Numbered from the stretch's first letter, positions 33,371 to 46,027 are shown. The stretch: DNA of 64,000 bases from Atriophallophorus winterbourni (GCA_013407085.1 JACCGJ010001885.1:62001-126000), one strand, 5' to 3'. Translations and numbers: made by a program. The notes: generated from the sequence alone by a model not told the origin.

Positions 33371-36300
33371 AATTGAATCCTACGGTACGCTTCGGTAGTT
33401 GATCGCACGATGTTGAAAGTATAACCAGTCGATGGCGAATAATAAGATCTTTCCGACTACGTTTATCCCTTTAAGGACTTGAAGAGTATTAACAGCGTTG
33501 CACGCTTAGAACCAATATGGGAAAATCATGAGAAATCCGAATTTGCTCGTATTATGGAATACCGCTATGAGAGTAAGATATCCGGATAGCTGACTTCGAG
33601 GGACTCCAACAATGTATATATCCACGTACATGTAAGTGTAAGAACAGTATATACGGATAATCATGAGCTCAAAACAATGCGACCCCACGGCACGATGGAC
33701 CGCTTGATACGTACAAGCCATCTCATAATTCGCGTGCTTTGGATATACAATAATTTGTATCAACCATTCCGAAGGAGATAAATAACAATGATAATAATGT
33801 TAAATCTATCAAACGCACACTGCACGGTCGGTTGCGTGCTGTTTGCACTCGACATGTAATGTTAGTACGAACAGGATCCGTGTGCTCTGAAACAGTGGAT
33901 GAATTGTAAGTAGGATTGGCGCTCGTATGTCACTGTTGGATAAGTTTGTTACGACTAACCTAACTTATTATTGCAATATAAATTAACTCAAACGGAGTAG
34001 ATTGTGATGTTGTCGGCCCTAATGGTGGTCATAAGTTGTAATTGATATTTTTGACCCTTTTAGCATATTTGTATCCTCAATGAATATGGCCGAGAACGCT
34101 ATCGAATCGAAACGAATGGCAACAGATGAACGATTCAAAGTGCAGTATCGTGTTTTCTTTATTTCTGACATTTTCTGCTATGTATTTTGTTAAACGCAAA
34201 TATCAAGCATCTTGAATGTTCGTGTCTGCTATCGGAATTTAAGCTTTCGCACGTGTTTTCAAACACTTTGGCAATAATATGCATCAATTACATCATTAGC
34301 ATAACTACAATGATTTTCAGAGTTTTAACAACATGATGGGCAACGTTATGATTGATCTTACTGAATCGGTGACTTTAAGGGTCTGTTATTGCTTTGAGTG
34401 TGTGTGTGAAACCAACGATAATCAAACTGACTGAACGGTGCGAATGACTGCTGGAATAATTCAATTTACTTATTGAAATTTCCTATTGCGACTATTGCAT
34501 TTCAAGAGACAAGGGCGTTTATCCTGTGACCAGCATAATGTATTATGAAATAGATTGAATTCATTTACTGAACAGCAAACAATATATGGTAGGACAATGT
34601 GATACACGAAAAGAATAAATGACCTCTCAGTGACCAGGTCGTGCTGGAATGTGAATTCCGAGACGCACACATAACATTCCGACGAATGCTGAGTTTATCT
34701 CGGTGCTATTCAGCAAATCTAACAACGCCTCTTGCCACACAAACCATGTGGAACACAACTTAGTAGCAGATAAGCACGGTACATGAATCGTCCGAAAAAG
34801 ACTGTAAAGTTTATACCATATTCATAAGCTACATCTCATAGAGCCAACGGATGATTAGAAATTTCCCCAAAGTTTCATTTTTCGACATCGTTTCACTTTC
34901 ATTCAGAGAACAAAACCGAATATTTAAACGCCAACTATAAACCGACTGCTTTATGAGATTGGCAACAACCAGTGTGTACACCAAAGCGATTATGAAACCA
35001 AGATGCATTCAGGAAAATCAAATGATAGAAGCGCGATAAGTATCAAAATGCATACCTACACAGAGAAAAGTCAAGCTTCAATGATGCTCGGTGCAAGAAA
35101 ATACAAGATCAGCGACGAAAATATATATAGTACCAGCATTACATTAAAAAATCGTATAGCATTAACCGAACCGTATGAATTTCGCGTTAGCAGTATCACT
35201 GCGAAAATCAGCAACAATAGTAAAATTATTACTTAAATAAACCCAGCTCACTACAGGTAACAATCATTTAAGCACAGACATTCGGTGCTTTGCGCTATAG
35301 GTTGTAAAAGTTTTAACTCGTGTTCAATGACACTGTCAGCTTAGCTGTGTAGAAGCTTCAGATACCACATCTTCATTATAATCGCGTCGATTGATTTGTC
35401 CCGTTTGCCAGTTCCGAGGTGTGTAACAAACGGCGTCTCCTTCGTCTACACGTGGCGTCCAAACACACGTTCAGATCATCATTGAGTTTCGATGCCTGCC
35501 ATCACGTAGCATGTTGTTACTTTAGCAGGAATTAAACTATTCCAAATCCGTCGCATTTAGTGCAGGGACACCTGGTTCAGCTTTATCATCTCTGCTCACG
35601 TTTTTCAGTAACTGGTTACCCTCATGCTCAACAAAATCTACAATTAATATAAGGAATTTGTATATGACACTTTTTCTAAACAATTCTCGTTCATTGTAAC
35701 TAGACCCGTAACATTTTACTCAGAGTCATAGCGACACTGAAAATATAATTATATAATAGTAAAACAACTTTGTTTTCATTGATAGTCATGTATTCCACGC
35801 TTACGTACTTCATGGAAGAAATCGTTGCTGTTCGATATTAAAACCTATTTTTACCGTCGAACTGCCTCGAGGGTACGCAATCCTGGGGCACCTACATCCT
35901 GCTAAATAGTTAAGCAGGTCTTCACTTGTTGCAGTCTAAAGTTAGTAAAACGAGATTTTTGAGCGTTGAATCAGTCTTAAAGGTTGCACAGCTAAACAGT
36001 TTTAGTCTTTGGTGCGTTGTCAGATTAAGAGGATAATCTGCTATATTGCAAGTCAAAGATTAAACTGAAGGACTAAAGATCGTTCCTGTTATAAATATAT
36101 CCATATCCGTATATACGTAGTAGTTTGTGAAATTAATTACATGAACACGCCAAGGCGTCTTTCCACTATAAACAGCGTTGCTTACGATCGAACCCCAAGG
36201 TACATGAAGACTAGGACCTTGTCGATCGGGAAGTTGGACGCCTTGCCTTGGATTTTAAACTGAACGGAAATGCTTTGGTTTTTGAGGCATCAACTATCAG

Positions 36301-37720
36301 TCCGACTCTTGAAACGAATCCATTGGTGCGGTGTAAAATTGTGTTGCGCTCCCATGTTTACGCCAAGCCATATTTTTAAACGCCGATAACAAAATATAGC
36401 CTTGAGTTAAATTTCAACATAGACGTGAGCCTGACACAGTAGAATTATGAGAAACGTCGGTCATGATAAATTGTTGTGAGAGGACCATCATCTGAATGCA
36501 CGTCCAAAAGCCCACGTGGCGCTCAGTGAATAACCGATTTAACAACAAAATAGCAAACATTAGTGACGACTATGATGGGGCTTGTCCCGTTGTACTTGGA
36601 GTACGTAGGCTTTTAACCAAGTCCAAGTAGAGATAAGTGCCACAGAAAGAATCCTTGTAGACAATAGTGAATATAAGCGAAATCCCATGTCCTATTTCTT
36701 TGGTATTCTTCATTTTAAAACACGAAAGTCCGTATTCCGTTCGTACATAACAGATTGAGCAGTGATTCCTGCGGTGTATCATAGTCAGTTGGTATAAATG
36801 TGCAAAAGAACACAATGTTGCGCGTTATTTTCAACAACTGACCAGGAGTGCTCCAAAACAGACCTCTCGTTCGGAGGAATCTGATGGATGAAGTCTAGGC
36901 TAATGCACACAGTTTCCGGTACCAATAAATATTAGTGCTCACATCCAATCCCATACTCACCATTACCGGTTTCCGGCTGTTTGCCGTCATCAGTTGGAAA
37001 CAGTAAGATCAGGTTCAGTGAGCCATGAAACAGTGGTATCGTTTCCGGTACTATTTACTAAAAAGAGGTCAGTGGTTAAAACGAGGCGTGTTCGCATCAG
37101 TTACGAACGGTGATGACGTGATGCACTCGTCCAAAACACGCAGCCGGTAGAGTCCTCATCAAACGTATAAGAAAAGCAAAACATTGCACATTACGGTGCA
37201 ATGGAGTTGCTTTTATATTGCATCGTCATTTGCCTCAATGAAAATGAATAAGTATTCCTTTTGAGCATATCGGACTAAAGCAAAAATGTGTCATTACAGC
37301 GGTGTGGTCAAATGTAGGTCTGAGGCCGACACGCTAAACTTCAATCGCTAACATCTAAGTCGCGTTCCTATAAACGATGAAATGAAAATGAATTAAATAT
37401 GATTTCACTGTCGTTCGACGTGATCTACAGTTTAACTTCAATATACGTGAAGCAGTCTCAGTAAGAGAGCGCAACACTGGATTCACGAAAGTAGTTTGCT
37501 TTTCGCTGCATACGAAGGAAACGAGTGGAGACTGTAAAATTGGAATACAATTTATAGAAAAAAGATTAAAAGAGTTTTACATGCGTGATTGTTCTCATTT
37601 TACAGATATAAAAAAGAAATTGGAGTGCTGGAATGAGATGCCAATGGTTGGCAGAAACATGCAATATTGCGATAAAAAATAAAATTTCTGTTCACTGAAG
37701 AAAAGTACAGTGAGCTAGCG
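33371..37720. other. 4.3-kb AT-rich intergenic region, nothing recognised
   Basis: The region holds only short frames with no family motifs. A frame at 35003-35236 (77 residues, basic and Ser/Thr-rich) has no recognisable features. Short GTTTCCGGTA-type words recur around 36910-37060 without forming a clean repeat. It probably includes the 3' untranslated part of the - strand GTF3C5 gene just left of 37721. Confidence 0.45.
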
Positions 37721-40700
37721 TCAGGCAAGCCAATTTTGCAGGTTTTCAGTCATTAGCTCTCGAATCTTCGCAATGCTACCAGTTTCCAGCCATCCGTCAA
37801 CGAGATCACAAACTTTTCGTTTGGGTTCCTGACGTAGCATTTCTTGTACAGCTGGTATCTCAATATCAATCAAACACACCATCAACTGGTTGGATGTTGG
37901 AAGGTGATCGCGAGAAAACCGGAAAGCAGGTGCCTGATAAGTTGAAAAATATAAAGTTAGAGATCGTAAAGGAAAGACGTTATTCAACCGTCCAGATCAT
38001 ATAATTTCACTGACCGATCTGACTTCATCGTTATCCGGTTCATTTGTGGTGCACGGGGGAAATTCTTCGGCTGTCATGTTTTCATAATCCAGTGATTCAC
38101 GAAAAGAGACCGAGGGAGAGTGTTCACAGGTTACAGCAGGATTGTTTTGATTATTACGCTCAAGTATCTTTCGAATCACTACATCCGATTTTATTCGAAA
38201 ATCAATTACCTGTAATCAAAATCAAGAAGAAAAAACCAAGTGAGTTTTATCGGAATTTTGAATCTATACAAAGTTTACAATGTGGCGCAATTACGGCACA
38301 CGAATGAGACAAAACTGAAAGCGTTACAACGAATGCAGTCAACTCACTTGATAGTATCTCGATTCTGGATTGGTTCGGGGGTCATAACCGAAGCGAATCC
38401 ACGAACGGCCCCAAGGTCCTCGCGACATGTAATAAGCATTTAGGAAAATAGCGAACTTGAATGCAGTATTAATTCCTTCAACTCCTAGCTGAGACGATAG
38501 TGCGTAGCGAATCCAAACGGGCCGCTCAGCGAAAAGCTAAAATCCGGATAAAACTTAGACACACGGTAGAGAAAAAATAGACAAAACATCGTCATATTGA
38601 AACATACCTGATTAACTTTTTCTAATAGTTGGTTATTGTGTACCAAGCTACACGGTTGATTTTCCAGTAACGATTGCACGGGGCCGGTGGGAGTAGGGTC
38701 ATTGTAGTCTATCACGTAACTTGGACACATACGGGGTTTTCGAGCTGCGCACGTAAAAAATAATGCATTGCAAAGAATATCAGACGATTTGCTACATTCT
38801 TATACAAACTTTGAATGAACATACTCGTGACTTTCTGTGGATTAGTTTTTTCTTCCATTTCTATATATTCCGATGAACGATAACGAGAGGCGAAATTATA
38901 AGCTAATGGCGCGATTGGTCGTATGAAATGCACCGGGGGGAGATACAAAGGTGCATCACGAAGCAAGAATGGATTTAACGAATTTGTCGGCTCTTTAAAC
39001 AAGAGATCTTCATAGAACACGCGGAAATTATTGTTGTCAGACGAGCTTGGGGAATTTCGTGCCTTTTTAAGTTCAAAAGGTCCAAACTGAAAATCGGTCA
39101 TTGCTGAAAATGGAGGTATGTGATGGGTTTTTGATCAAAAAATTGAAAATGAGGAACATTGTGAACACTAAAAACGAACAGCTATGTTCAATTGGAAAAG
39201 TCATTTAAATAAGCCATTAAGGTGGTTCAAAAAGATGTACGAATCTATACTAAATCCGAGATAAATGATGAAGAGAAAGCAGCGTTTATTAAAAATCAAT
39301 CAATAGCTGCTATGCAATACAAATTTGATGTGTACTTTATGGGAAAGGTTTTTGAAAATTCTTACCACCGCTTTGGTCAGACAGCGTTTGTTTAAAAGAC
39401 GTAAATCGAATCGGTAATGCAACTCATTTCACACTTGAGAATTGTGCAGACAAAACCTAAACACTATAGCGTACTTGTCGTTAATTTTGTACCTTCATTC
39501 TCTAATTGGTAAATTATACTTCCTCACGAGGATCAAACACACTTGAAGATTTTGGAAAAAACTATATAGATTAGAGGGTATACGGACATCACAATAGCTG
39601 AATGTATCAAACGGCAATTTCCAAACATTCGAATTTTCGCAATCATGAAGAAAGATGACTCATGCAATGAAATTTTCTAACTCACATGTAAATGTATAAA
39701 TTCGATGCACTTTGTTCATCACTGTGGCTGTATACTTTATCTCTCCAGTAGTCCGGTTTCTTAGGCGTCGAACACGCAGTGCGAGAGCGGCTGTTTGGTT
39801 ACGTTCTCCACAAGCGGGTTTGCTGAACAGCATATGCGGGCGGAAGTTTAAAAGTAGTTTGCGTTTCTCATTTCGGAATACCTAAAAATTACAGTGCACC
39901 AACAAATTTGAAAGCAAATATGAAGAGTATAACTGTTGACAAGTAACGTCAGTGAGCAAACCAAATAAATGATTACCGGAATTTGATAACTTTAGAGAAT
40001 CTGGTACCCATGAGTTAGCCGATGGAGGAAAAAGCAACGCAGGCCATAAAAGCACATAGCATCGAGTAAACAAGGTAGATGATGAGCTTAATGTAGGTGA
40101 AGCAAAATCACTGAACCATAAAACGTGATTTTATAAGTAGTTGATTCTGCAACTGAGGATAATATAAAAGTAGCCATTCGTAAACATGATTGAAAGCCCG
40201 AGGGTAAATTAAAATTCTATTTGTAAGCGCCTCATGAATCGAGCGAATTTTGGTTAAATTTAATTAATTAATAGAATATTGGTCATTAGTAAACCAAGCG
40301 TAGTCTAAACGGATTAGATTTATTGTTTATACTTTATAGCGACAATGTCGCGACAGTTTAGTTTGAGACACGACAGAATCGTTTGATTGATGGCAAACGG
40401 AATATATGTATTTGCATACTTTTCGATCACACATACGCGACGATCGGTTTTGTACGGTTTCTTTTCATTAGGTGGGGGTATTAGATTGGTACATCCAACT
40501 CTGTTCAATCGCACAGAGGCACAATCCATATGTAAATGTACCAAAATGTAAAACCGACGAAGTTATCATTATGTACAGGCTTTCTTATCACACATACATG
40601 AGCTCTTCGGCAAATTTAATAAATTAACTTCAGTTAATCAACTTCATATTGGAGCGAATCAAGAATTAAATCAAAATATGGCATATTGCAGAAAGTGTAC

Positions 40701-40866
40701 TCTTCATGGAACAGGAAAAACTGTGACAAAACTAAAGAATCAAACATACGCGGGCAACCTCTTCTTGTCCACCCAACATTTCAAATAACACCTTTTCGTT
40801 CTGCAAAACCAGTGGCAATTCGATAGCATACTTTTCGTTATTCGGAATAGTACAAGTAATTTTCAT
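37721..40866 (-). CDS. GTF3C5: General transcription factor IIIC subunit 5 (Tau95 family), complete
   Basis: Seven exons on the - strand: 40866-40750, 39881-39686, 39103-38825, 38744-38608, 38536-38348, 38209-38015 and 37933-37721; every junction is GT-AG with matching phase and the model is 441 residues. The product is a subunit of TFIIIC, which binds internal promoters of tRNA genes in the nucleus and recruits TFIIIB and RNA polymerase III. Family marks: the N-terminus ends with LGGQEEVAR; LNFRPHMLFSKPACGE; MTDFQFG; LYLPPVHFIRPIAPL; RPVWIRYAL; and the signature NAYYMSRGPWGRSWIRFGYD in exon 5, followed by VIDFRIKSD. The human protein is longer (about 519) mainly by an acidic tail absent here. 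The acceptor TTTTGTTCAG lies directly before the ATG. Confidence is high from many matched blocks. Confidence 0.93.
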
Positions 40867-41298
40867 CTGAACAAAAGATGAGCATGATAAATGGATGAAG
40901 TAAATAATTGACATGAATAAGCATAGAGCAATGTGAAAACAAACATTCATTTGGCGTACGATGCATCATCAAGAGACTTGAGTCCGTCGAACCGTATGGG
41001 TTTGTTAGAATAAACAGGGAATATAGGTAAAATGAAGCTATAAAAGATATAATCAGATGCGGCTTTAAATTTCACACAGCTTCCTTGAAGATATAAATGT
41101 TCACAACACTGGGAACAGCTCCTATGCTGAGATGGTCGAATAGTGTCAGTGGCAGATCATCCTTGGACGGGGGATAAGCTTCACATTGCAGCTTTTTATG
41201 CCTAAACGTCATCAACATCACGGAAAAGCAGATAAGCAAACGCATAAAAAGAAAGCGGGCAAGCGGAATATGTAAAGCGCAAAAATAGAATATAAAAT
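40867..41298. other. Upstream region of GTF3C5, no further gene
   Basis: It contains a pyrimidine-rich tract with CAG immediately before the GTF3C5 ATG, then stop-rich sequence. No promoter element can be assigned. Confidence 0.45.
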
Positions 41299-41513
41299 GT
41301 GTATGTATGAAAGCACATGCATGATCCAGGCAGAGTGCCGCACAGTTAAATACTGTAAGTGAGCTAAGATACTGCCAGGTTGCCCAGGCCTAGACAGATA
41401 CGAGAAATAAAGTAGAAAAAGAAATGGTAATGAGACTCCAGCGTGTTTCAGCATGCAGATCACTACAAGTGGTCAATCAAGTTAGCACAGTGTTAGCCGC
41501 ACAGCACAAAGTA
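41299..41513 (+). repeat. SINE-like repeat (copy b), lacks 3' hairpin
   Basis: Matches the family from GTATGTATGAAAGC through GTGCCGCACAG and the first hairpin region (here decayed: GGTAATGAG with ATCACTACA). It ends near CACAGCACAAAG and is followed at once by another copy in the same orientation. Confidence 0.75.
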
Positions 41514-41737
41514 TATGGTATGGGTATGAAAGCACAAGCGTGATCCAGGCAAAGTGCCGCATAGTCACAGACTGCACATGGGCTGAGATACTGTCAGGTT
41601 GCCCAGGCCTAGACAAATATGAGGAAGAAAAAAGAATAGGAAATGGTAGTGAGACTCCAGCCTGTTTCAACATGCAGCTCACTACCTCTGGTCAATCAAT
41701 TCAGCACAAAGTACTGCACGGTTGCACATCCGTGCAA
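41514..41737 (+). repeat. SINE-like repeat (copy c), full length
   Basis: Starts GGTATGGGTATGAAAGCAC and ends TGCACGGTTGCACATCCGTG plus CAA. Both hairpins are perfect: GGTAGTGAG with CTCACTACC, and GCACGG with CCGTGC. It is a head-to-tail neighbour of copy b. Confidence 0.8.
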
Positions 41738-41739
41738 TA

Positions 41740-42640
41740 GAATATAATACAATGAGCAAAGAAAATGGGATCGTATATTTTAGTTGTATTTTTTATAACA
41801 GTTCATGGGCGCAATATTGCCCGGTTTCCCAGGCCGAAATAAGCGATTACCTTAAAAGACACCAACCGGAGCCTTTGCCTCAAGCCATTGGTTTGAGACT
41901 CAGTTTGTCGGATCTCTATCCTATCACCCACCTAATAGAAGTAGCTCTGTTGGCGTCCGAAGGGCACCACTAGGTATAGCTCAGAGGGCCATGCAGGTCC
42001 AGTCTAGGCGCGACGCTTAATTGAAGCGCTAACAATAAATGGTTTGTATGGCACACACAGGTTCAGAAAGAATTAACCAGCGTGTGTACGAAGAGCATCG
42101 AGACAGATTGCACAACCGAGTTGTGACTCAATAACAACTAGGCAACCAAGTTAAGCATTCTTATCCCCAACCACAATAACGATATCCGAACTCATTGCGT
42201 GACACGAGTATACTGAGTTCGTCGTATATCTTTATTCGCATCTGTGCTACAATTAATCGGAGGATAAGTGACTATTAAGAACAAGCAGCATTTACGCTGA
42301 GTTCAAGAAGTTGTGTTAACATGCGTAGTTAGTAGGACGGTACACGTACTGCTATTGGCCGGAATCTAGTATAAAATGAATCTTTTGCATGTGAATTCAG
42401 GATAATTGCCAAGCACATTCGGCTAGAGGAAGATGTAAAGGAATGACCCGATAAGTACAAAAAGTACCTGTTGGAATGGCATCAGTGTAGATGATTCTAT
42501 TATCATTAACATACTGTACAATCTTGCCTGTGACAAGCAATATCTATATACAACGAAGCAGAAAACAAAGTAGGAGCAGATTGCTAACACGGTTGAGGCA
42601 GGATACGGACATTTGTGGCACCCCTTTATACAAAAGTGAA
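41740..42640. other. No gene recognised
   Basis: Between SINE-like copies. A frame at 41722-41973 (83 residues) has no recognised motif; the rest is stop-rich. Confidence 0.45.
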
Positions 42641-42868
42641 TGAATGAAAGCACAAGTCTGATCCAGGCAAAGTGCCGTGCAGTCACAGACTACACGTGGG
42701 CTAAGATACTGTCAGTTTGCCGAGGCCTAGACAGATATGAGGGAGAAAATAGAATAGAAATGGTAGTGAGACTCCAGCGTGTTTCAGCATCCAGCTCACT
42801 ACCGGTGACCAATCAATTTAGCGCGGTGTTAGCCGCACAGCACAGAAGTGCTGCACAGACGCACACGG
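42641..42868 (+). repeat. SINE-like repeat (copy d)
   Basis: Family core AGTGCCGTGCAGTCACAGAC, perfect GGTAGTGAG...CTCACTACC stem, and a diverged 3' end (TGCTGCACAGACGCACACGG). Confidence 0.75.
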
Positions 42869-42948
42869 TTTTAGAAAACGAGCTTCGGGTTTCGAATATG
42901 TTAGGCTTTGAGAGTTCCTCTTTGGCCGCTTATCATGCATGCGGCAGG

Positions 42949-43066
42949 ATGGTATAAAAGACCAAGCCTGATCCAGGCAAAGTGCCGCACAGTCACTGAC
43001 CGCACGTGGGCTAAGATACTGTCAGGTTGCCCAGGCCTAGACAGATGAGGGGAAATAGAAATGGTA
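42949..43066 (+). repeat. SINE-like repeat (copy e), 5' half only
   Basis: Matches the first half of the family (GATCCAGGCAAAGTGCCGCA to GGCCTAGACAGATGAGG) and stops at the first arm of the hairpin, near GGTAG. Confidence 0.7.
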
Positions 43067-43196
43067 GGATAAGAGTTATAAAGTGGGGAATGGTTAGAAA
43101 ATGATTAAAATTAGCTCGTTTTCGCTTACCCAGAAAGCTATACGTAGCAAGTAAAGCAGCCTGACTTATGGTGAGCGATGGCCAGTGCACTATGAA

Positions 43197-43267
43197 GTTG
43201 GAAGTAACTGTGAATGACACGGTGGTGCGTGAGCTGGGACTGTCACATTGCCCAGGACTAGACATGA
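43197..43267 (+). repeat. SINE-like repeat fragment (copy f)
   Basis: A short degraded match around GTGCGTGAGCTGGGACTGTC and TTGCCCAGGACTAGACATGA. It corresponds to the central part of the family. Confidence 0.5.
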
Positions 43268-43426
43268 GAACAATTACTATATTTGAACAAAGGCTTTGGT
43301 TAAAGAGCCTAACTCACAAGGAAGTGGGCTAAGACTATTCATCTGATACCTATCCATTGACCTTCCTATATGAGTTGCTCTGAATGTGCATGGACACTAA
43401 AAATAACCTCGAGAACTTCTTTTGTA

Positions 43427-43672
43427 GCACGGATGTGCAATCGTGCAGTACTTTGAGCTGTGCGGATAACACCGTGTAAAATTGATTGGGCAGAGGAAGT
43501 GAGCTGCATTCTGAAACAGGCGGAGTCTCACTACCATTTCCTGTTCTGTTTTCTTCCTCATATCTGTCTAGGCTTGGGCAACCTTACAGTATCTTAGCCC
43601 ACGTGCAGTTTCTGACTGTGCGGCACTTTGCCTGGATCAGGCTTGTGTTTTCATACCATACCATTTGTATAC
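43427..43672 (-). repeat. SINE-like repeat (copy g), full length, reversed
   Basis: The reverse complement runs from GGTATGGTATGAAAACACA to TGCACGATTGCACATCCGTG. It is the only copy seen on the - strand. The first stem is shortened on one side (CTCACTTC in place of CTCACTACC). Confidence 0.78.
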
Positions 43673-43739
43673 ATATATATACTCAACTCTCTTCTGTACT
43701 GGTCCAAATAAAAGGAGCTGTCATTAAACACCGAGAAGT

Positions 43740-43960
43740 CTGAATACATCTGCATTGGAAAACATTTACCTGAACGTTTTTACATCATAGATGATACGAC
43801 GATTGAACCTGTTCAATGTGTTAAAAATCTGGGTTTCTATTTGACCAACGACCTGAAGACCAAATCAAATATCAACAGTGTTTACCGTAACAGCCTTCGA
43901 ATGTTGTGGGCACTGAAGCGTAGCTTGTGTCTGGCCAGAAGACGTGATACGCTATATATC
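43740..43960 (+). mobile_element. Jockey/CR1-type RT fragment, left part, split by RTE piece
   Basis: The frame reads ICIGKHLPERFYIIDDTTIE, VKNLGFYLTNDLKTKSNI and LRMLWALKRS. This is the RT segment after the palm (DLG-type block) of a Jockey/CR1 element. The continuation (RLPTRIIRSL) appears after 44560. Confidence 0.65.
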
Positions 43961-44520
43961 GAACCATCATATGCGGCAGTGAAACCTGGACCACCCACGC
44001 AAGACAGGAACGGAGGCTGAATGCTTTCCATCTACGGAGCATCCGTCGTATCTTGAACATATCGTGGATGGACAGAGTGAATAATGCTGAAGTGCTTTCA
44101 AAATGTGGTCTACAGAGCATGTTCACCCTATTGCGACAGCGCCGACTGTGGTGGCTTGGTCATGTCTACAGAATGGAAAATGGTTGTATCCGAACAGAGT
44201 ACTTTATGGGGAGTTGCAAAATGGAAGTCGACCATTGGGCAGACTGCACTTGCGGTACAAAGACGTTTGCATAAGAGATATGAAAGCTCTTGGCATTGAC
44301 CCGGCGAGTTGGGAAGAACATGCTGTTGACCGCTCACATTAGAGGCATTGTGTAAAGCGTCGTCTGAAGCTGGGGAGGTGCAGATACAGCTCTTAGCTGC
44401 TGAACGCAGATCACGCCGCCCGCGTTCAACTGACGCCGATCGACCGGAGTACTGTCTATCTTTTCGAGTGTTGCAGGAGAATTTTTTCCTCCCGAATCGG
44501 ACTGTTTAGTCATTCCAAAA
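43961..44520 (+). mobile_element. RTE-like RT C-terminus inserted in another RT copy
   Basis: Frames carry ETWTTHARQERRLNAFHLRS, SIRRILNISWMDRVNNAEVL, RQRRLWWLGHVYRMENGC and then [20 protein letters not shown]. This is the C-terminal region of an RTE-like RT, the same subfamily as the antisense copy in the HGPRT intron. It lies between two halves of a Jockey/CR1-type RT and is most simply a 5'-truncated insertion. Confidence 0.7.
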
Positions 44521-44559
44521 GCTGTAGAACATGAACATTCATGCGATTGTGATGTACAT

Positions 44560-44820
44560 CCATGGTCGACATCAACCGAAGGAGGCCAACAACATATGCT
44601 TTCGATTGGAAAATGAAGCTCCGACATATTTCCCGCTAATTAGAGGTGAGCAGAGTATCCTAGAAAAATTTCAACGCTTGCCTACTCGGATTATACGATC
44701 CTTGGGTCATGAAATATACGATTATCGATGTCGTACACGTGGATTACATACCTTGGCATACCGTCGCATACGGATTGATCTGATCACGGTTTCGGATAAT
44801 TTTTCTTAGGCATAAGCCTA
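44560..44820 (+). mobile_element. Jockey/CR1-type RT fragment, right part
   Basis: The frame reads APTYFPLIRGEQSILEKFQR, LPTRIIRSL, CRTRGLHTLAYRRIRIDLI. This is the thumb and C-terminal block that normally follows the sequence at 43740-43960. Confidence 0.65.
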
Positions 44821-45059
44821 GTATGCGCTTCCTGTTCTAAAACTCAATGGAACTTCTTCGGGACAGGATTGTGCACTAGCAATTATGCTAAAGGATTTCA
44901 AAAAGATTTTGATTACATACTTGGTCACTGTGTTATTGCGAACGAACGTATTTATGACAACCTGTGGTGATTACCCTAAACTCTCGTCGTATATTGGTAT
45001 AAACCCAGAGAACTTTTGTGTTCAATTGTTTCCTAATAAATTGATTCTATTCTGAAAGT

Positions 45060-45563
45060 ATGAAAGGATACTTGAGCACCACAGAGACAAGCACACAAGC
45101 AGTAAGACGGGTGTTTAACGTCCCATACCTAGAAAGACTATCCAAGCTTAACTTATTCTCTATGAAATATCTGTGGATTTGTGCTGATCTTATTTCGCTT
45201 TACAAAATTCTGTCCACTCCAAATCATCCTTGTACAGTTCTGCTTGCTTTGAACACAAAAACTACTAATCTACGCGGTCACGCCCGTAAACTCGTTCTAA
45301 AGAACTCACGCATCAACTGGAAAAGAAACTCCTCTGTTCGTGTTTGTGTCGCCTGGAACAATCTTCTCGAGAATAATGTATCGATAAGTCTTTTCAAGAC
45401 AAAACTAGACGAATATCTTCGCGAACTATATTTGTGTGCCGTCATCGTAGACATATTTGTGTCAACGGTCGCTTTTTATTCCCCCACATTTCAACTGTCA
45501 TTTTCTACCTCTTTTTCAGTTTTCCATGATTTCAGATACACCAACCGCAACGTCATTGGGTAG
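45060..45563 (+). mobile_element. Non-LTR RT C-terminal fragment
   Basis: A 167-codon frame with YLERLSKLNLFSMKYLWICA, DLISLYKILSTPNHPC, LRGHARKLVLKNSRINW and VRVCVAWNNLLENN is a well preserved RT C-terminus of a Jockey/CR1-type family. The WNNLP-type block ends it. It differs from the copy at 44560-44820 and so is a separate insertion. Confidence 0.75.
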
Positions 45564-45928
45564 TGCACCGATGTGTGGTGGATAGCCAAGTCCCGTTCAG
45601 GATGAACGCGAATGTGACTCGCTACAAGGCCATTAAAATCAGACTTCACTGAAATTTTACTATTATGAACACCTACATATTTTGCAAATTATACGGCAAT
45701 ATTCTAATAAACGTTTGAACTAATAACTCATATACGCCAAAAGAAATAACTCAAATAATATCCGAACATTCGAGCACGCTGGATAACACAGCTAATAAGT
45801 TTGAAAAATGCTGATATTGGAACATGATACAGTTCAGTAACAAATAAAATTAGAAAAATTCAAATAACTAATCAGGAAGCCAATAACGCTGACATATTGC
45901 ATTGCATTACTCACATCCTCATCCCTTT

Positions 45929-46027
45929 TGGTATGGTATGAAAGGACAAGCCTGATCCACGCAAAGTGCCGCACGGTCAGAGACTGCACGTGGGCTAAGA
46001 TATTGTTAGGTTGCCCATTCCTTACAT
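45929..46027 (+). repeat. SINE-like repeat (copy h), 5' half only
   Basis: Starts GGTATGGTATGAAAGGACAA and matches to GGTTGCCCATTCCT, then stops. Its 3' half is missing. Confidence 0.7.
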
